The position numbers and the translations under genes were made by a program. From assembly GCA_028583405.1 (NCBI GenBank), contig CM053258.1:376699-440698 (forward strand): 64,000 nt of DNA, written 5' to 3'. Source of the stretch: Pogonophryne albipinna. Lineage: Eukaryota > Chordata > Actinopteri > Perciformes > Artedidraconidae. This document shows positions 20,701-33,463 of this stretch, in pieces. Every line of letters starts with the position of its first letter. The stretch's first letter is position 1. Below the pieces are notes generated by a model, which saw only the letters and a program-made list of their open reading frames with translations, was not told where the DNA came from and ran no database searches.

Positions 20701-23700
20701 GTTCCTTTATAGCCCAACATTAGCCTCCTTTAGCTTAGCGGTGGTGACGTGAAGTCATGTGACCGTGCTGTAGTTCCTTTATAGCCCAACATTAGCCTCC
20801 TTTAGCTTAGCGGTGGTGACGTGAAGTCATGTGACCGTGCTGTAGTTCCTTTATAGCCCAACATTAGCCTCCTTTAGCTTAGCGGTGGTGACGTGAAGTC
20901 ATGTGACCGTGCTGTAGTTCCTTTATAGCCCAACATTAGCCTCCTTTAGCTTAGCGGTGGTGACGTGAAGTCATGTGACCGTGCTGTAGTTCCTTTATAG
21001 CCCAACATTAGCCTCCTTTAGCTTAGCGGTGGTGACGTGAAGTCATGTGACCGTGCTGTAGTTCCTTTATAGCCCAACATTAGCCTCCTTTAGCTTAGCG
21101 GTGGTGACGTGAAGTCATGTGACCGTGCTGTAGTTCCTTTATAGCCCAACATTAGCCTCCTTTAGCTTAGCGGTGGTGACGTGAAGTCATGTGACCGTGC
21201 TGTAGTTCCTTTATAGCCCAACATTAGCCTCCTTTAGCTTAGCGGTGGTGACGTGAAGTCATGTGACCGTGCTGTAGTTCCTTTATAGCCCAACATTAGC
21301 CTCCTTTAGCTTAGCGGTGGTGACGTGAAGTCATGTGACCGTGCTGTAGTTCCTTTATAGCCCAACATTAGCCTCCTTTAGCTTAGCGGTGGTGACGTGA
21401 AGTCATGTGACCGTGCTGTAGTTCCTTTATAGCCCAACATTAGCCTCCTTTAGCTTAGCTGGTGAGCGGTGGGTGACGTGAAGTCATGTGACCGTGCTGT
21501 AGTTCCTTTATAGCCCAACATTAGCCTCCTTTAGCTTAGCGGTGGTGACGTGAAGTCATGTGACCGTGCTGTAGTTCCTTTATAGCCCAACATTAGCCTC
21601 CTTTAGCTTAGCGGTGGTGAAGTCATGTGACCGTGCTGTAGTTCCTTTATAGCCCAACATTAGCCTCCTTTAGCTTAGCGGTGGTGAAGTCATGTGACCG
21701 TGCTGTAGTTCCTTTATAGCCCAACATTAGCCTCCTTTAGCTTAGCGGTGGTGACGTGAAGTCATGTGACCGTGCTGTAGTTCCTTTATAGCCCAACATT
21801 AGCCTCCTTTAGCTTAGCGGTGGTGACGTGAAGTCATGTGACCGTGCTGTAGTTCCTTTATAGCCCAACATTAGCCTCCTTTAGCTTAGCGGTGGTGACG
21901 TAAGTCATGTGACCGTGCTGTAGTTCCTTTATAGCCCAACATTAGCCTCCTTTAGCTTAGCGGTGGTGACGTGAAGTCATGTGACCGTGCTGTAGTTCCT
22001 TTATAGCCCAACATTAGCCTCCTTTAGCTTAGCGGTGGTGACGTGAAGTCATGTGACCGTGCTGTAGTTCCTTTATAGCCCAACATTAGCCTCCTTTAGC
22101 TTAGCGGTGGTGACGTGAAGTCATGTGACCGTGCTGTAGTTCCTTTATAGCCCAACATTAGCCTCCTTTAGCTTAGCGGTGGTGACGTGAAGTCATGTGA
22201 CCGTGCTGTAGTTCCTTTATAGCCCAACATTAGCCTCCTTTAGCTTAGCGGTGGTGACGTGAAGTCATGTGACCGTGCTGTAGTTCCTTTATAGCCCAAC
22301 ATTAGCCTCCTTTAGCTTAGCGGTGGTGACGTGAAGTCATGTGACCGTGCTGTAGTTCCTTTATAGCCCAACATTAGCCTCCTTAGTTAGCTTAGCGGTG
22401 GTGACGTGAAGTCATGTGACCGTGCTGTAGTTCCTTTATAGCCCAACATTAGCCTCCTTTAGCTTAGCGGTGGTGACGTGAAGTCATGTGACCGTGCTGT
22501 AGTTCCTTTGTAGCCCAACATTAGCCTCCTTTAGCTTAGCGGTAGTGAAGTCATGTGACCGTGCTGTAGTTCCTTTATAGCCCAACATTAGCCTCCTTTA
22601 GCTTAGCGGTGGTGAAGTCATGTGACCGTGCTGTAGTTCCTTTATAGCCCAACATTAGCCACCTTTAGCTTAGCGGTGGTGACGTGAAGTCATGTGACCG
22701 TGCTGTAGTTCCTTATAGCCCAACATTAGCCACCTTTAGCTTAGCGGTGGTGACGTGAAGTCATGTGACCGTGCTGTAGTTCCTTTATAGCCCAACATTA
22801 GCCTCCTTTAGCTTAGCGGTGGTGACGTGAAGTCATGTGACCGTGCTGTAGTTCCTTTATAGCCAACATTAGCCTCCTTTAGCTTAGCGGTGGTGACGTG
22901 AAGTCATGTGACCGTGCTGTAGTTCCTTTATAGCCCAACATTAGCCTCCTTTAGCTTAGCGGTGGTGACGTGAAGTCATGTGACCGTGCTGTAGTTCCTT
23001 TATAGCCCAACATTAGCCTCCTTTAGCTTAGCGGTGGTGACGTGAAGTCATGTGACCGTGCTGTAGTTCCTTTATAGCCCAACATTAGCCTCCTTTAGCT
23101 TAGCGGTGGTGACGTGAAGTCATGTGACCGTGCTGTAGTTCCTTTATAGCCCAACATTAGCCTCCTTTAGCTTAGCGGTGGTGACGTGAAGTCATGTGAC
23201 CGTGCTGTAGTTCCTTTATAGCCCAACATTAGCCTCCTTTAGCTTAGGTGGTGACGTGAAGTCATGTGACCGTGCTGTAGTTCCTTTATAGCCCAACATT
23301 AGCCTCCTTTAGCTTAGCGGTGACGTGAAGTCATGTGACCGTGCTGTAGTTCCTTTATAGCCCAACATTAGCCTCCTTTAGCTTAGCGGGTGGTGACGTG
23401 AAGTCATGTGACCGTGCTGTAGTTCCTTTATAGCCCAACATTAGCCTCCTTTAGCTTAGCGTGGTGAGCGGTGGTGACGTGAAGTCATGTGACCGTGCTG
23501 TAGTTCCTTTATAGCCCAACATTAGCCTCCTTTAGCTTAGCGGTGGTGACGTGAAGTCATGTGACCGTGCTGTAGTTCCTTTATAGCCCAACATTAGCCT
23601 CCTTTAGCTTAGCGGTGGTGAAGTCATGTGACCGTGCTGTAGTTCCTTTATAGCCCAACATTAGCCTCCTTTAGCTTAGCGGTGGTGAAGTCATGTGACC

Positions 23701-26700
23701 GTGCTGTAGTTCCTTTATAGCCCAACATTAGCCTCCTTTAGCTTAGCGGTGGTGACGTGAAGTCATGTGACCGTGCTGTAGTTCCTTTATAGCCCAACAT
23801 TAGCCTCCTTTAGCTTAGCGGTGGTGACGTGAAGTCATGTGACCGTGCTGTAGTTCCTTTATAGCCCAACATTAGCCTCCTTTAGCTTAGCGGTGGTGAC
23901 GTGAAGTCATGTGACCGTGCTGTAGTTCCTTTATAGCCCAACATTAGCCTCCTTTAGCTTAGCGGTGGTGACGTGAAGTCATGTGACCGTGCTGTAGTTC
24001 CTTTATAGCCCAACATTAGCCTCCTTTAGCTTAGCGGTGGTGACGTGAAGTCATGTGACCGTGCTGTAGTTCCTTTATAGCCCAACATTAGCCACCTTTA
24101 GCTTAGCGGTGGTGACGTGAAGTCATGTGACCGTGCTATAGTTCCTTTATAGCCCAACATTAGTCTCCTTTAGCTTAGCGGTGGTGACGTGAAGTCATGT
24201 GACCGTGCTGTAGTTCTTTAAGCCCAACATTAGCCTCCTTTAGCTTAGCGGTGGTGACGTGAAGTCATGTGACCGTGCTGTAGTTCCTTTATAGCCCAAC
24301 ATTAGCCTCCTTTAGTAGCGGTGGTGACGTGAAGTCATGTGACCGTGCTGTAGTTTCCTTTATAGCCCAACATTAGCCTCCTTTAGCTTAGCGTGGTGAC
24401 GCGGTGTGACGTGAAGTCATGTGACCGTGCTGTAGTTCCTTTATAGCCCAACATTAGCCACCTTTAGATTAGCGGTGGTGACGTGAAGTCATGTGACCGT
24501 GCTATAGTTCCTTTATAGCCCAACATTAGTCTCCTTTAGCTTAGCGGTGGTGACGTGAAGTCATGTGACCGTGCTGTAGTTCTTTATAGCCCAACATTAG
24601 CCTCCTTTAGCTTAGCGGTGGTGACGTGAAGTCATGTGACCGTGCTGTAGTTCCTTATAGCCCAACATTAGCCTCCTTTAGCTTAGCGGTGGTGACGTGA
24701 AGTCATGTGACCGTGCTGTAGTTCCTTTATAGCCCAACATTAGCCTCCTTTAGCTTAGCGGTGGTGACGCGGTGGTGACGTGAAGTCATGTGACCGTGCT
24801 GTAGTTCCTTATAGCCAACATTAGCCTCCTTTAGCTTAGCGGTGGTGACGTGAAGTCATGTGACCGTGCTGTAGTCCTTTGTAGCCCAACATTAGCCTCC
24901 TTTAGCTTAGCGTAGTGAAGTCATGTGACCGTGCTGTAGTTCCTTTATAGCCCAACATTAGCCTCCTTTAGCTTAGCGGTGGTGAAGTCATGTGACCGTG
25001 CTATAGTACCTTTATAGCCCAACATAGCCACCTTTAGCTTAGCGGTGGTGACGTGAGTCATGTGACCGTGCTGTAGTTCCTTTATAGCCCAACATTAGCC
25101 ACCTTTAGCTTAGCGGTGGTGACGTGAAGTCATGTGACCGTGCTGTAGTTCCTTTATAGCCCAACATTAGCTCCTTTAGCTTAGCGGTGGTGACGTGAAG
25201 TCATGTGACCGTGCTGTAGTTCCTTTATAGCCCAACATTAGCCTCCTTAGCTTAGCGGTGGTGACCGTGAAGTCATGTGACCGTGCTGTAGTTCCTTTAT
25301 AGCCCAACATTAGCTCCTTTTAGCTTAGCGGTGGTGACGTGAAGTCATGTGACCGTGCTGTAGTTCCTTTATAGCCCAACATTAGCCTCCTTTAGCTAGC
25401 GTGTGACGTGAAGTCATGTGACCGTGCTGTAGTTCCTTATAGCCCAACATTAGCCTCCTTTAGCTTAGCGGTGGTGAAGTCATGTGACCGTGCTGTAGTT
25501 CCTTTATAGCCCAACATTAGCCTATTTAGCTTAGCGGTGGTGACGTGAAGTCATGTGACCGTGCTGTAGTTCCTTTATAGCCCAACATTAGCCTCCTTTA
25601 GCTTAGCGGTGTGACGCGGTGGTGACGTGAAGTATGTGACCGTGCTGTAGTTCCTTTATAGCCCAACATTAGCCTCCTTTAGCTTAGCGGTGGTGACGTG
25701 AAGTCATGTGACCGTGCTGTAGTTCCTTTGTAGCCCAACATTAGCCTCCTTTAGCTTAGCGGTGGTGAAGTCATGTGACCGTGCTGTAGTTCCTTTATAG
25801 CCCAACATTAGCCTCCTTTAGCTTAGCGGTGGTGAAGTCATGTGACCGTGCTATAGTCCTTTATAGCCCAACAATTAGCCACCTTTAGCTTAGCGGTGGT
25901 GACGTGAAGTCATGTGACCGTGCTGTAGTTCCTTTATAGCCCAACATTAGCCTCCTTTAGCTTAGCGGTGGTGACGTGAAGTCATGTGACCGTGCTGTAG
26001 TTCCTTATAGCCCAACATTAGCCTCCTTTAGCTTAGCGGTGTGGTGACGTGAAGTCATGTGACCGTGCTGTAGTTCCTTTATACCCAACATTAGCCTCCT
26101 TTAGCTTAGCGGTGGTGACGTGAAGTCATGTGACCGTGCTGTCGTTCCTTTATAGCCCAACATTAGCCTCCTTTAGCTTAGCGGTGGTGACGTGAAGTCA
26201 TGTGACCGTGCGTAGTTCCTTTATAGCCCAACATTAGCCACCTTTAGCTTAGCGTGGTGAGTGAAGTCATGTGACCGTGCTATAGTTCCTTTATAGCCCA
26301 ACATTAGCCTCCTTTAGCTTAGAGGTGGTGACGTGAAGTCATGTGACCGTGCTGTAGTTCCTTTATAGCCCAACATTAGCCTCTTTAGCTTAGCGTGTGA
26401 CGTGGTGAAGTCATGTGACCGTGCTGTAGTTCCTTTATAGCCCAACATTAGCCTCCTTTAGCTTAGCGGTGGTGACGTGAAGTAATGTGACCGTGCTGTA
26501 GTCCTTTGTAGCCCAACATTAGCCTCCTTTAGCTTAGTGGTGGTGACGTGAAGTCGTTTGTGACCGTGCTGTAGTTCCTTTATAGCCCAACATTAGCCTC
26601 CTTTAGCTTAGCGGTGGTGACATGAAGTCATGTGACCGTGCTGTAGTTCCTTTATAGCCCAACATTAGCCTCCTTTAGCTTAGCGGTGGTGACGTGAAGT

Positions 26701-29700
26701 CATGTGACCGTGCTGTAGTTCCTTTATAGCCCAACATTAGCCTCCTTTAGCTTAGCGGTGGTGAAGTCATGTGACCGTGCTGTAGTTCCTTTATAGCCCA
26801 ACATTAGCCTCCTTTAGCTTAGCGGTGGTGACGTGAAGTCATGTGACCGTGCTGTAGTTCCTTTATAGCCCAACATTAGCCTCCTTTAGCTTAGCGGTGG
26901 TGACGCGGTGGTGACGTGAAGTCATGTGACCGTGCTGTAGTTCCTTTATAGCCCAACATTAGCCTCCTTTAGCTTAGCGGTGGTGACGTGAAGTCATGTG
27001 ACCGTGCTGTAGTTCCTTTGTAGCCCAACATTAGCCTCCTTTAGCTTAGCGGTGGTGAAGTCATGTGACCGTGCTGTAGTTCCTTTATAGCCCAACATTA
27101 GCCTCCTTTAGCTTAGCGGTGGTGAAGTCATGTGACCGTGCTATAGTACCTTTATAGCCCAACATTAGCCACCTTTAGCTTAGCGGTGGTGACGTGAAGT
27201 CATGTGACCGTGCTGTAGTTCCTTTATAGCCCAACATTAGCCTCCTTTAGCTTAGCGGTGGTGACGTGAAGTCATGTGACCGTGCTGTAGTTCCTTTATA
27301 GCCCAACATTAGCCTCCTTTAGCTTAGCGGTGGTGACGTGAAGTCATGTGACCGTGCTGTAGTTCCTTTATAGCCCAACATTAGCCTCCTTTAGCTTAGC
27401 GGTGGTGACGTGAAGTCATGTGACCGTGCTGTAGTTCCTTTATAGCCCAACATTAGCCTCCTTTAGCTTAGCGGTGGTGACGTGAAGTCATGTGACCGTG
27501 CTGTAGTTCCTTTATAGCCCAACATTAGCCACCTTTAGCTTAGCGGTGGTGACGTGAAGTCATGTGACCGTGCTATAGTTCCTTTATAGCCCAACATTAG
27601 TCTCCTTTAGCTTAGCGGTGGTGACGTGAAGTCATGTGACCGTGCTGTAGTTCTTTATAGCCCAACATTAGCCTCCTTTAGCTTAGCGGTGGTGACGTGA
27701 AGTCATGTGACCGTGCTGTAGTTCCTTTATAGCCCAACATTAGCCTCCTTTAGCTTAGCGGTGGTGACGTGAAGTCATGTGACCGTGCTGTAGTTCCTTT
27801 ATAGCCCAACATTAGCCTCCTTTAGCTTAGCGGTGGTGACGCGGTGGTGACGTGAAGTCATGTGACCGTGCTGTAGTTCCTTTATAGCCCAACATTAGCC
27901 TCCTTTAGCCTAGCGGTGTGACGTGAAGTCATGTGACCGTGCTGTAGTTCCTTTATAGCCCAACATTAGCCTCCTTTAGCTTAGCGGTGGTGAAGTCATG
28001 TGACCGTGCTGTAGTTCCTTTATAGCCACAACATTAGCCTCCTTTAGCTTAGCGGTGGTGAAGTCATGGACCGTGCTGTAGTCCTTTATAGCCCAACATT
28101 AGCCACCTTTAGCTTAGCGTGTGACGTGAAGTCATGTGACCGTGCTGTAGTTCCTTTATAGCCCAACATTAGCCACCTTTAGCTAGCGGTGGTGACGTGA
28201 AGTCATGTGACCGTGCTGTAGTTCCTTATAGCCAACATTAGCCTCCTTTAGCTTAGCGGTGGTGACGTGAAGTCATGTGACCGTGCTGTAGTTCCTTTAT
28301 AGCCCAACATTAGCCTCCTTTAGCTTAGCGGTGGTGACGTGAAGTCATGTGACCGTGCTGTAGTTCCTTTATAGCCCAACATTAGCCTCCTTTAGCTTAG
28401 CGGTGGTGACGTGAAGTCATGTGACCGTGCTGTAGTTCCTTTATAGCCCAACATTAGCCTCCTTTAGCTTAGCGGTGGTGACGTGAAGTCATGTGACGTG
28501 CTGTAGTTCCTTTATAGCCCAACATTAGCCTCCTTTAGCTTAGCGGTGACGTGAAGTCATGTGACCGTGCTGTAGTTCCTTTATAGCCCAACATTAGCCT
28601 CCTTTAGCTTAGCGGTGGTGAAGTCTGTGACCGTGCTGTAGTTCCTTTATAGCCCAACATTAGCCTCCTTTAGCTTAGCGGTGACGTGAAGTCATGTGAC
28701 CGTGCTGTAGTCCTTTATAGCCCAACATTAGCCTCCTTTAGCTAGCGGTGGTGACGTGAAGTCTGTGACCGTGCTGTAGTCCTTTATAGCCCAACATTAG
28801 CCTCCTTTAGCTTAGCGGTGGTGACGTGAAGTCATGTGACCGTGCTGTAGTTCCTTTATAGCCCAACATTAGCCCTTTAGCTTAGCGGTGGTGACGTGAA
28901 GTCATGTGACCGTGCTGTAGTTCCTTTATAGCCCAACATTAGCCTCCTTTAGCTTAGCGGTGGTGACGTGAAGTCATGTGACCGTGTGCTGTAGTTCCTT
29001 TATAGCCCAACATTAGCCTCTTTAGCTTAGCGGTGGTGACGTGAAGTCATGTGACCGTGCTGTAGTTCCTTTATAGCCCAACATTAGCCTCCTTTAGCTT
29101 AGCGGTGGTGACGTGAAGTCATGTGACCGTGCTGTAGTTCCTTTATAGCCCAACATTAGCCTCCTTTAGCTTAGCGGTGGTGACGTGAAGTCATGTGACC
29201 GTGCTGTAGTTCCTTTATAGCCCAACATTAGCCTCCTTTAGCTTAGCGGTGGTGACGTGAAGTCATGTGACCGTGCTGTAGTTCCTTTATAGCCCAACAT
29301 TAGCCTCCTTTAGCTTAGGTGGTGACGTGAAGTCATGTGACCGTGCTGTAGTTCCTTTATAGCCCAACATTAGCCTCCTTTAGCTTAGCGGTGGTGACGT
29401 GAAGTCATGTGACCGTGCTGTAGTTCCTTTATAGCCCAACATTAGCCTCCTTTAGCTTAGCGGTGGTGACGTGAAGTCATGTGACCGTGCTGTAGTTCCT
29501 TTATAGCCCAACATTAGCCTCCTTAGCTTAGCGGTGGTGACGTGAAGTCATGTGACCGTGCTGTAGTTCTTTATAGCCCAACATTAGCCTCCTTTAGCTT
29601 AGCGGTGGTGACGTGAAGTCATGTGACCGTGCTGTAGTTCTTTATAGCCCAACATAGCCTCCTTTAGCTTAGCGGTGGTGACGTGAAGTCATGTGACCGT

Positions 29701-29829
29701 GCTGTAGTTCTTTATAGCCCAACATTAGCCTCCTTTAGCTTAGCGGTGGTGACGTGAAGTCATGTGACCGTGCTGTAGTTCCTTTATAGCCCAACATTAG
29801 CCTCCTTTTAGCGGTGGTAGCGGTGGTGA
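14740..29829. repeat. 72-bp satellite, about 209 copies, about 15.1 kb
   Basis: Unit starts at 14881 and 14953 give a 72-bp period. The unit contains TTCCTTTATAGCCCAACATT, AGCTTAGCGGTGG and GTGACGTGAAGTCATGTGAC. Early copies (14740-15700) mix CCACC/CCTCC and GATGTG/GACGTG variants. 19900-22900 is very uniform. From about 24000 to the gap there are many one- to five-base indels and recurring multi-unit patterns. A five-base-shorter variant (GGTGGTGAAGTC) recurs in pairs. The array ends at an assembly gap, so its true length is unknown. Confidence 0.98.
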
Positions 29830-30829
29830 NNNNNNNNNNNNNNNNNNNNNNNNNNNNNNNNNNNNNNNNNNNNNNNNNNNNNNNNNNNNNNNNNNNNNNN
29901 NNNNNNNNNNNNNNNNNNNNNNNNNNNNNNNNNNNNNNNNNNNNNNNNNNNNNNNNNNNNNNNNNNNNNNNNNNNNNNNNNNNNNNNNNNNNNNNNNNNN
30001 NNNNNNNNNNNNNNNNNNNNNNNNNNNNNNNNNNNNNNNNNNNNNNNNNNNNNNNNNNNNNNNNNNNNNNNNNNNNNNNNNNNNNNNNNNNNNNNNNNNN
30101 NNNNNNNNNNNNNNNNNNNNNNNNNNNNNNNNNNNNNNNNNNNNNNNNNNNNNNNNNNNNNNNNNNNNNNNNNNNNNNNNNNNNNNNNNNNNNNNNNNNN
30201 NNNNNNNNNNNNNNNNNNNNNNNNNNNNNNNNNNNNNNNNNNNNNNNNNNNNNNNNNNNNNNNNNNNNNNNNNNNNNNNNNNNNNNNNNNNNNNNNNNNN
30301 NNNNNNNNNNNNNNNNNNNNNNNNNNNNNNNNNNNNNNNNNNNNNNNNNNNNNNNNNNNNNNNNNNNNNNNNNNNNNNNNNNNNNNNNNNNNNNNNNNNN
30401 NNNNNNNNNNNNNNNNNNNNNNNNNNNNNNNNNNNNNNNNNNNNNNNNNNNNNNNNNNNNNNNNNNNNNNNNNNNNNNNNNNNNNNNNNNNNNNNNNNNN
30501 NNNNNNNNNNNNNNNNNNNNNNNNNNNNNNNNNNNNNNNNNNNNNNNNNNNNNNNNNNNNNNNNNNNNNNNNNNNNNNNNNNNNNNNNNNNNNNNNNNNN
30601 NNNNNNNNNNNNNNNNNNNNNNNNNNNNNNNNNNNNNNNNNNNNNNNNNNNNNNNNNNNNNNNNNNNNNNNNNNNNNNNNNNNNNNNNNNNNNNNNNNNN
30701 NNNNNNNNNNNNNNNNNNNNNNNNNNNNNNNNNNNNNNNNNNNNNNNNNNNNNNNNNNNNNNNNNNNNNNNNNNNNNNNNNNNNNNNNNNNNNNNNNNNN
30801 NNNNNNNNNNNNNNNNNNNNNNNNNNNNN
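29830..30829. other. assembly gap, 1000 Ns
   Basis: Exactly 1000 undetermined bases, a round number typical of a gap of unknown size. The 72-bp satellite ends on the left and a different pyrimidine-rich array begins on the right, so the junction between them is unsequenced. Confidence 1.
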
Positions 30830-31430
30830 ACCTCACTCTCCCTCCTGTCTCACCTCCTGCTGACCCTCACCTCCCTCTCTCTCCTCCTCCCCCCACTACC
30901 TCACTCTCCCTCCTGTCTCACCTCCTGCTGACCCTCACCTCCCTCTCTCTCCTCCTCCCCCCACTACCTCACTCTCCCTCCTGTCTCACCTCCTGCTGAC
31001 CCTCACCTCCCTCTCTCTCCTCCTCCCCCCACTACCTCACTCTCCCTCCTGTCTCACCTCCTGCTGACCCTCACCTCCCTCTCTCTCCTCCTCCCCACAC
31101 TACCTCACTCTCCCTCCTGTCTCACCTCCTGCTGACCCTCACCTCCCTCTCTCTCCTCCTCCCACTACCTCACTCTCCCTCCTGTCTCACCTCCCTCTCT
31201 CACCTCCCTCTCTCTCCTCCTCCCCCCACTACCTCACTCTCCCTCCTGTCTCACCTCCCGCTGACCCTCACCTCCCTCTCTCTCCTCCTCCCCCCACTAC
31301 CTCACTCTCCTTCCTGTCTCACCTCCCTCTCTCTCCTCCTCCCCCCATTACCTCACTCTCCCTCCTGTCTCACCTCCCTCTCTCTCCTCCTCCCCCCATT
31401 ACCTCACTCCCCTCCTGGCCCAAACACAAA
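30830..31430. repeat. 68-bp pyrimidine-rich minisatellite
   Basis: Unit starts (ACCTCACTCTCCCTCCTGTC) at 30830 and 30898 give a 68-bp period, with shortened units after 31150. Nearly all C and T on the plus strand. It may derive from a proline-rich coding stretch of the retroelement downstream, but that is inference. Confidence 0.93.
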
Positions 31431-31539
31431 CCTCCCACTAACCCCCCTTCTAAACGGACTCCTCACCTCTCTTCCTTACCTACCTCTCCTCCTACTTCCT
31501 CAGGCCTCTGTGAGCGGGGGGGAGGGTTGTGTCCCTCTC

Positions 31540-32930
31540 CCGTCTCACTTCCATCCCTTCACCTCCCTCCCTCTCCCGTCTCACTTCCATCCCTTCACCT
31601 CTCTCCCTCTCCCGTCTCACTTCCATCCCTTCACCTCTCTCCCTCTCCCGTCTCACTTCCATCCCTTCACCTCTCTCCCGTCTCACTTCCATCCCTTCAC
31701 CTCTCTCCCTCTCCCGTCTCACTTCCATCCCTTCACCTCCCTCCCTCTCCCATCTCACTTCCATCCCTTCACCTCTCTCCCTCTCCCGTCTCACTTCCAT
31801 CCCTTCACCTCTCTCCCTCTCCCGTCTCACTTCCATCCCTTCACCTCCCTCCCGTCTCACTTCCATCCCTTCACCTCTCTCCCTCTCCCGTCTCACTTCC
31901 ATCCCTTCACCTCCCTCCCTCTCCCGTCTCACTTCCATCCCTTCACCTCTCTCCCTCTCCCGTCTCACTTCCATCCCTTCACCTCCCTCCCTCTCCCGTC
32001 TCACTTCCATCCCTTCACCTCTCTCCCTCTCCCTCTCACTTCCATCCCTTCACCTCCCTCCCTCTCCCATCTCACTTCCATCCCTTCACCTCCCTCCCTC
32101 TCCCGTCTCACTTCCATCCCTTCACCTCCCTCCCTCTCCCGTCTCACTTCCATCCCTTCACCTCCCTCCCTCTCCCGTCTCACTTCCATCCCTTCACCTC
32201 CCTCCCTCTCCCGTCTCACTTCCATCCCTTCACCTCCCTCCCTCTCCCGTCTCACTTCCATCCCTTCACCTCTCTCCCTCTCCCTCTCACTTCCATCCCT
32301 TCACCTCCCTCCCTCTCCCATCTCACTTCCATCCCTTCACCTCCCTCCCTCTCCCGTCTCACTTCCATCCCTTCACCTCCCTCCCTCTCCCGTCTCACTT
32401 CCATCCCTTCACCTCCCTCCCTCTCCCATCTCACTTCCATCCCTTCACCTCCCTCCCTCTCCCGTCTCACTTCCATCCCTTCACCTCCCTCCATCCCTTC
32501 ACCTCCCTCCCTCTCCCGTCTCACTTCCATCCCTTCACCTCCCTCCCTTCCTCTCACTTCCATCCCTCCACCTCCCTCCCTCCCGTCTCACTTCCATCCC
32601 TTCACCTCCCTCCCTCCCATCTCACTTCCATCCCTTCACCTCCCTCCCTCCCTCTCACTTCCATCCCTTCACCTCCCTCCCTCTCCCATCTCACTTCCAT
32701 CCCTTCACCTCCCTCCCTCTCCCGTCTCACTTCCATCCCTTCACCTCCCTCCCTTCCTCTCACTTCCATCCCTCCACCTCCCTCCCTCCCGTCTCACTTC
32801 CATCCCTCCACCTCCCTCCCTCCCGTCTCACTTCCATCCCTCCACCTCCCTCCCTCCCGTCTCACTTCCATCCCTCCACCTCCCTCCCTCCCGTCTCACT
32901 TCCATCCCTTCACCTCCCTCCCTCCCGTCT
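31540..32930. repeat. 36-bp pyrimidine-rich minisatellite
   Basis: The unit is built from CGTCTCACTTCCATCCCTTC plus ACCTCCCTCCCTCTCC; starts at 31578 and 31614 give 36 bp. Units of about 28 and 32 bases are interspersed. All three plus-strand frames are open (Pro/Ser/Leu/His repeats), so openness is no evidence of coding. The array runs directly into the SGNH-like reading frame. Confidence 0.95.
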
Positions 32931-32959
32931 CACACACATCCCAGAACCTTCAAAACACT

Positions 32960-33463
32960 GCAGGTATGGTCGTGGAAGTTGCTGAAGAGGACCCCCTCAT
33001 TATCGAGGACTCTAATCTCTCCCGCATCCCCCCCTTTACAGACCCCCACCTTCAGATAGATAGTTTTCCGGGTGCTAAATTCCATCACATAACCTCGACT
33101 TTCAACAAACTTCCCCCATGTCACAACACCTCACAAGTCCTAATATCAGTAGGACTCAACAATGGACTCTCAGACACTGCACCCTCATCTTCCCTGAAAC
33201 AGCTGCACGCCATGTGGAAACAGAGCACTCTCTGCTTTCCAAACGCCACCATCGACATCCCCATCATGAACTTTTCCAACAGTCTGAACATCCACCAACA
33301 GACTGCACTCACCACACTCAACAACACCATAGCTTCCAAATACAACTTCATACCAGAAATAAAGCCACTACTCTTCCAGGTCACCTCACATGACAACATC
33401 CACTGGACCATGCCGACGGCCGAGATGTTGCTCAGGTGCTGGAAGCAGCATTTCAACTCCTGA
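32960..33463 (+). pseudogene. SGNH/GDSL-hydrolase-like ORF of a retroelement
   Basis: About 160 codons ending in a stop at 33461-33463. The order of motifs fits SGNH esterases: DSNLSRIPPF (block I, serine present but the usual preceding Gly is Glu), DSFPGA (block II Gly), VLISVGLNN (block III Asn) and DNIHW (block V Asp/His). Fish genomes contain many such retroelement-linked reading frames. Esterase-like domains occur in ORF1 of some retroelements and may aid RNA packaging or membrane contact. The natural N-terminus cannot be defined, because the frame runs back into the 36-bp array. A Penelope-type reverse transcriptase follows at once. Confidence 0.55.

Noticed and set aside
29808..30863. 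Open frames across the gap
   Set aside because: They consist of Ns.
31510..33463. Very long open frames (up to 644 codons) in the pyrimidine-rich arrays
   Set aside because: All three frames are open because the repeat unit lacks stops; only the last ~160 codons show protein motifs.
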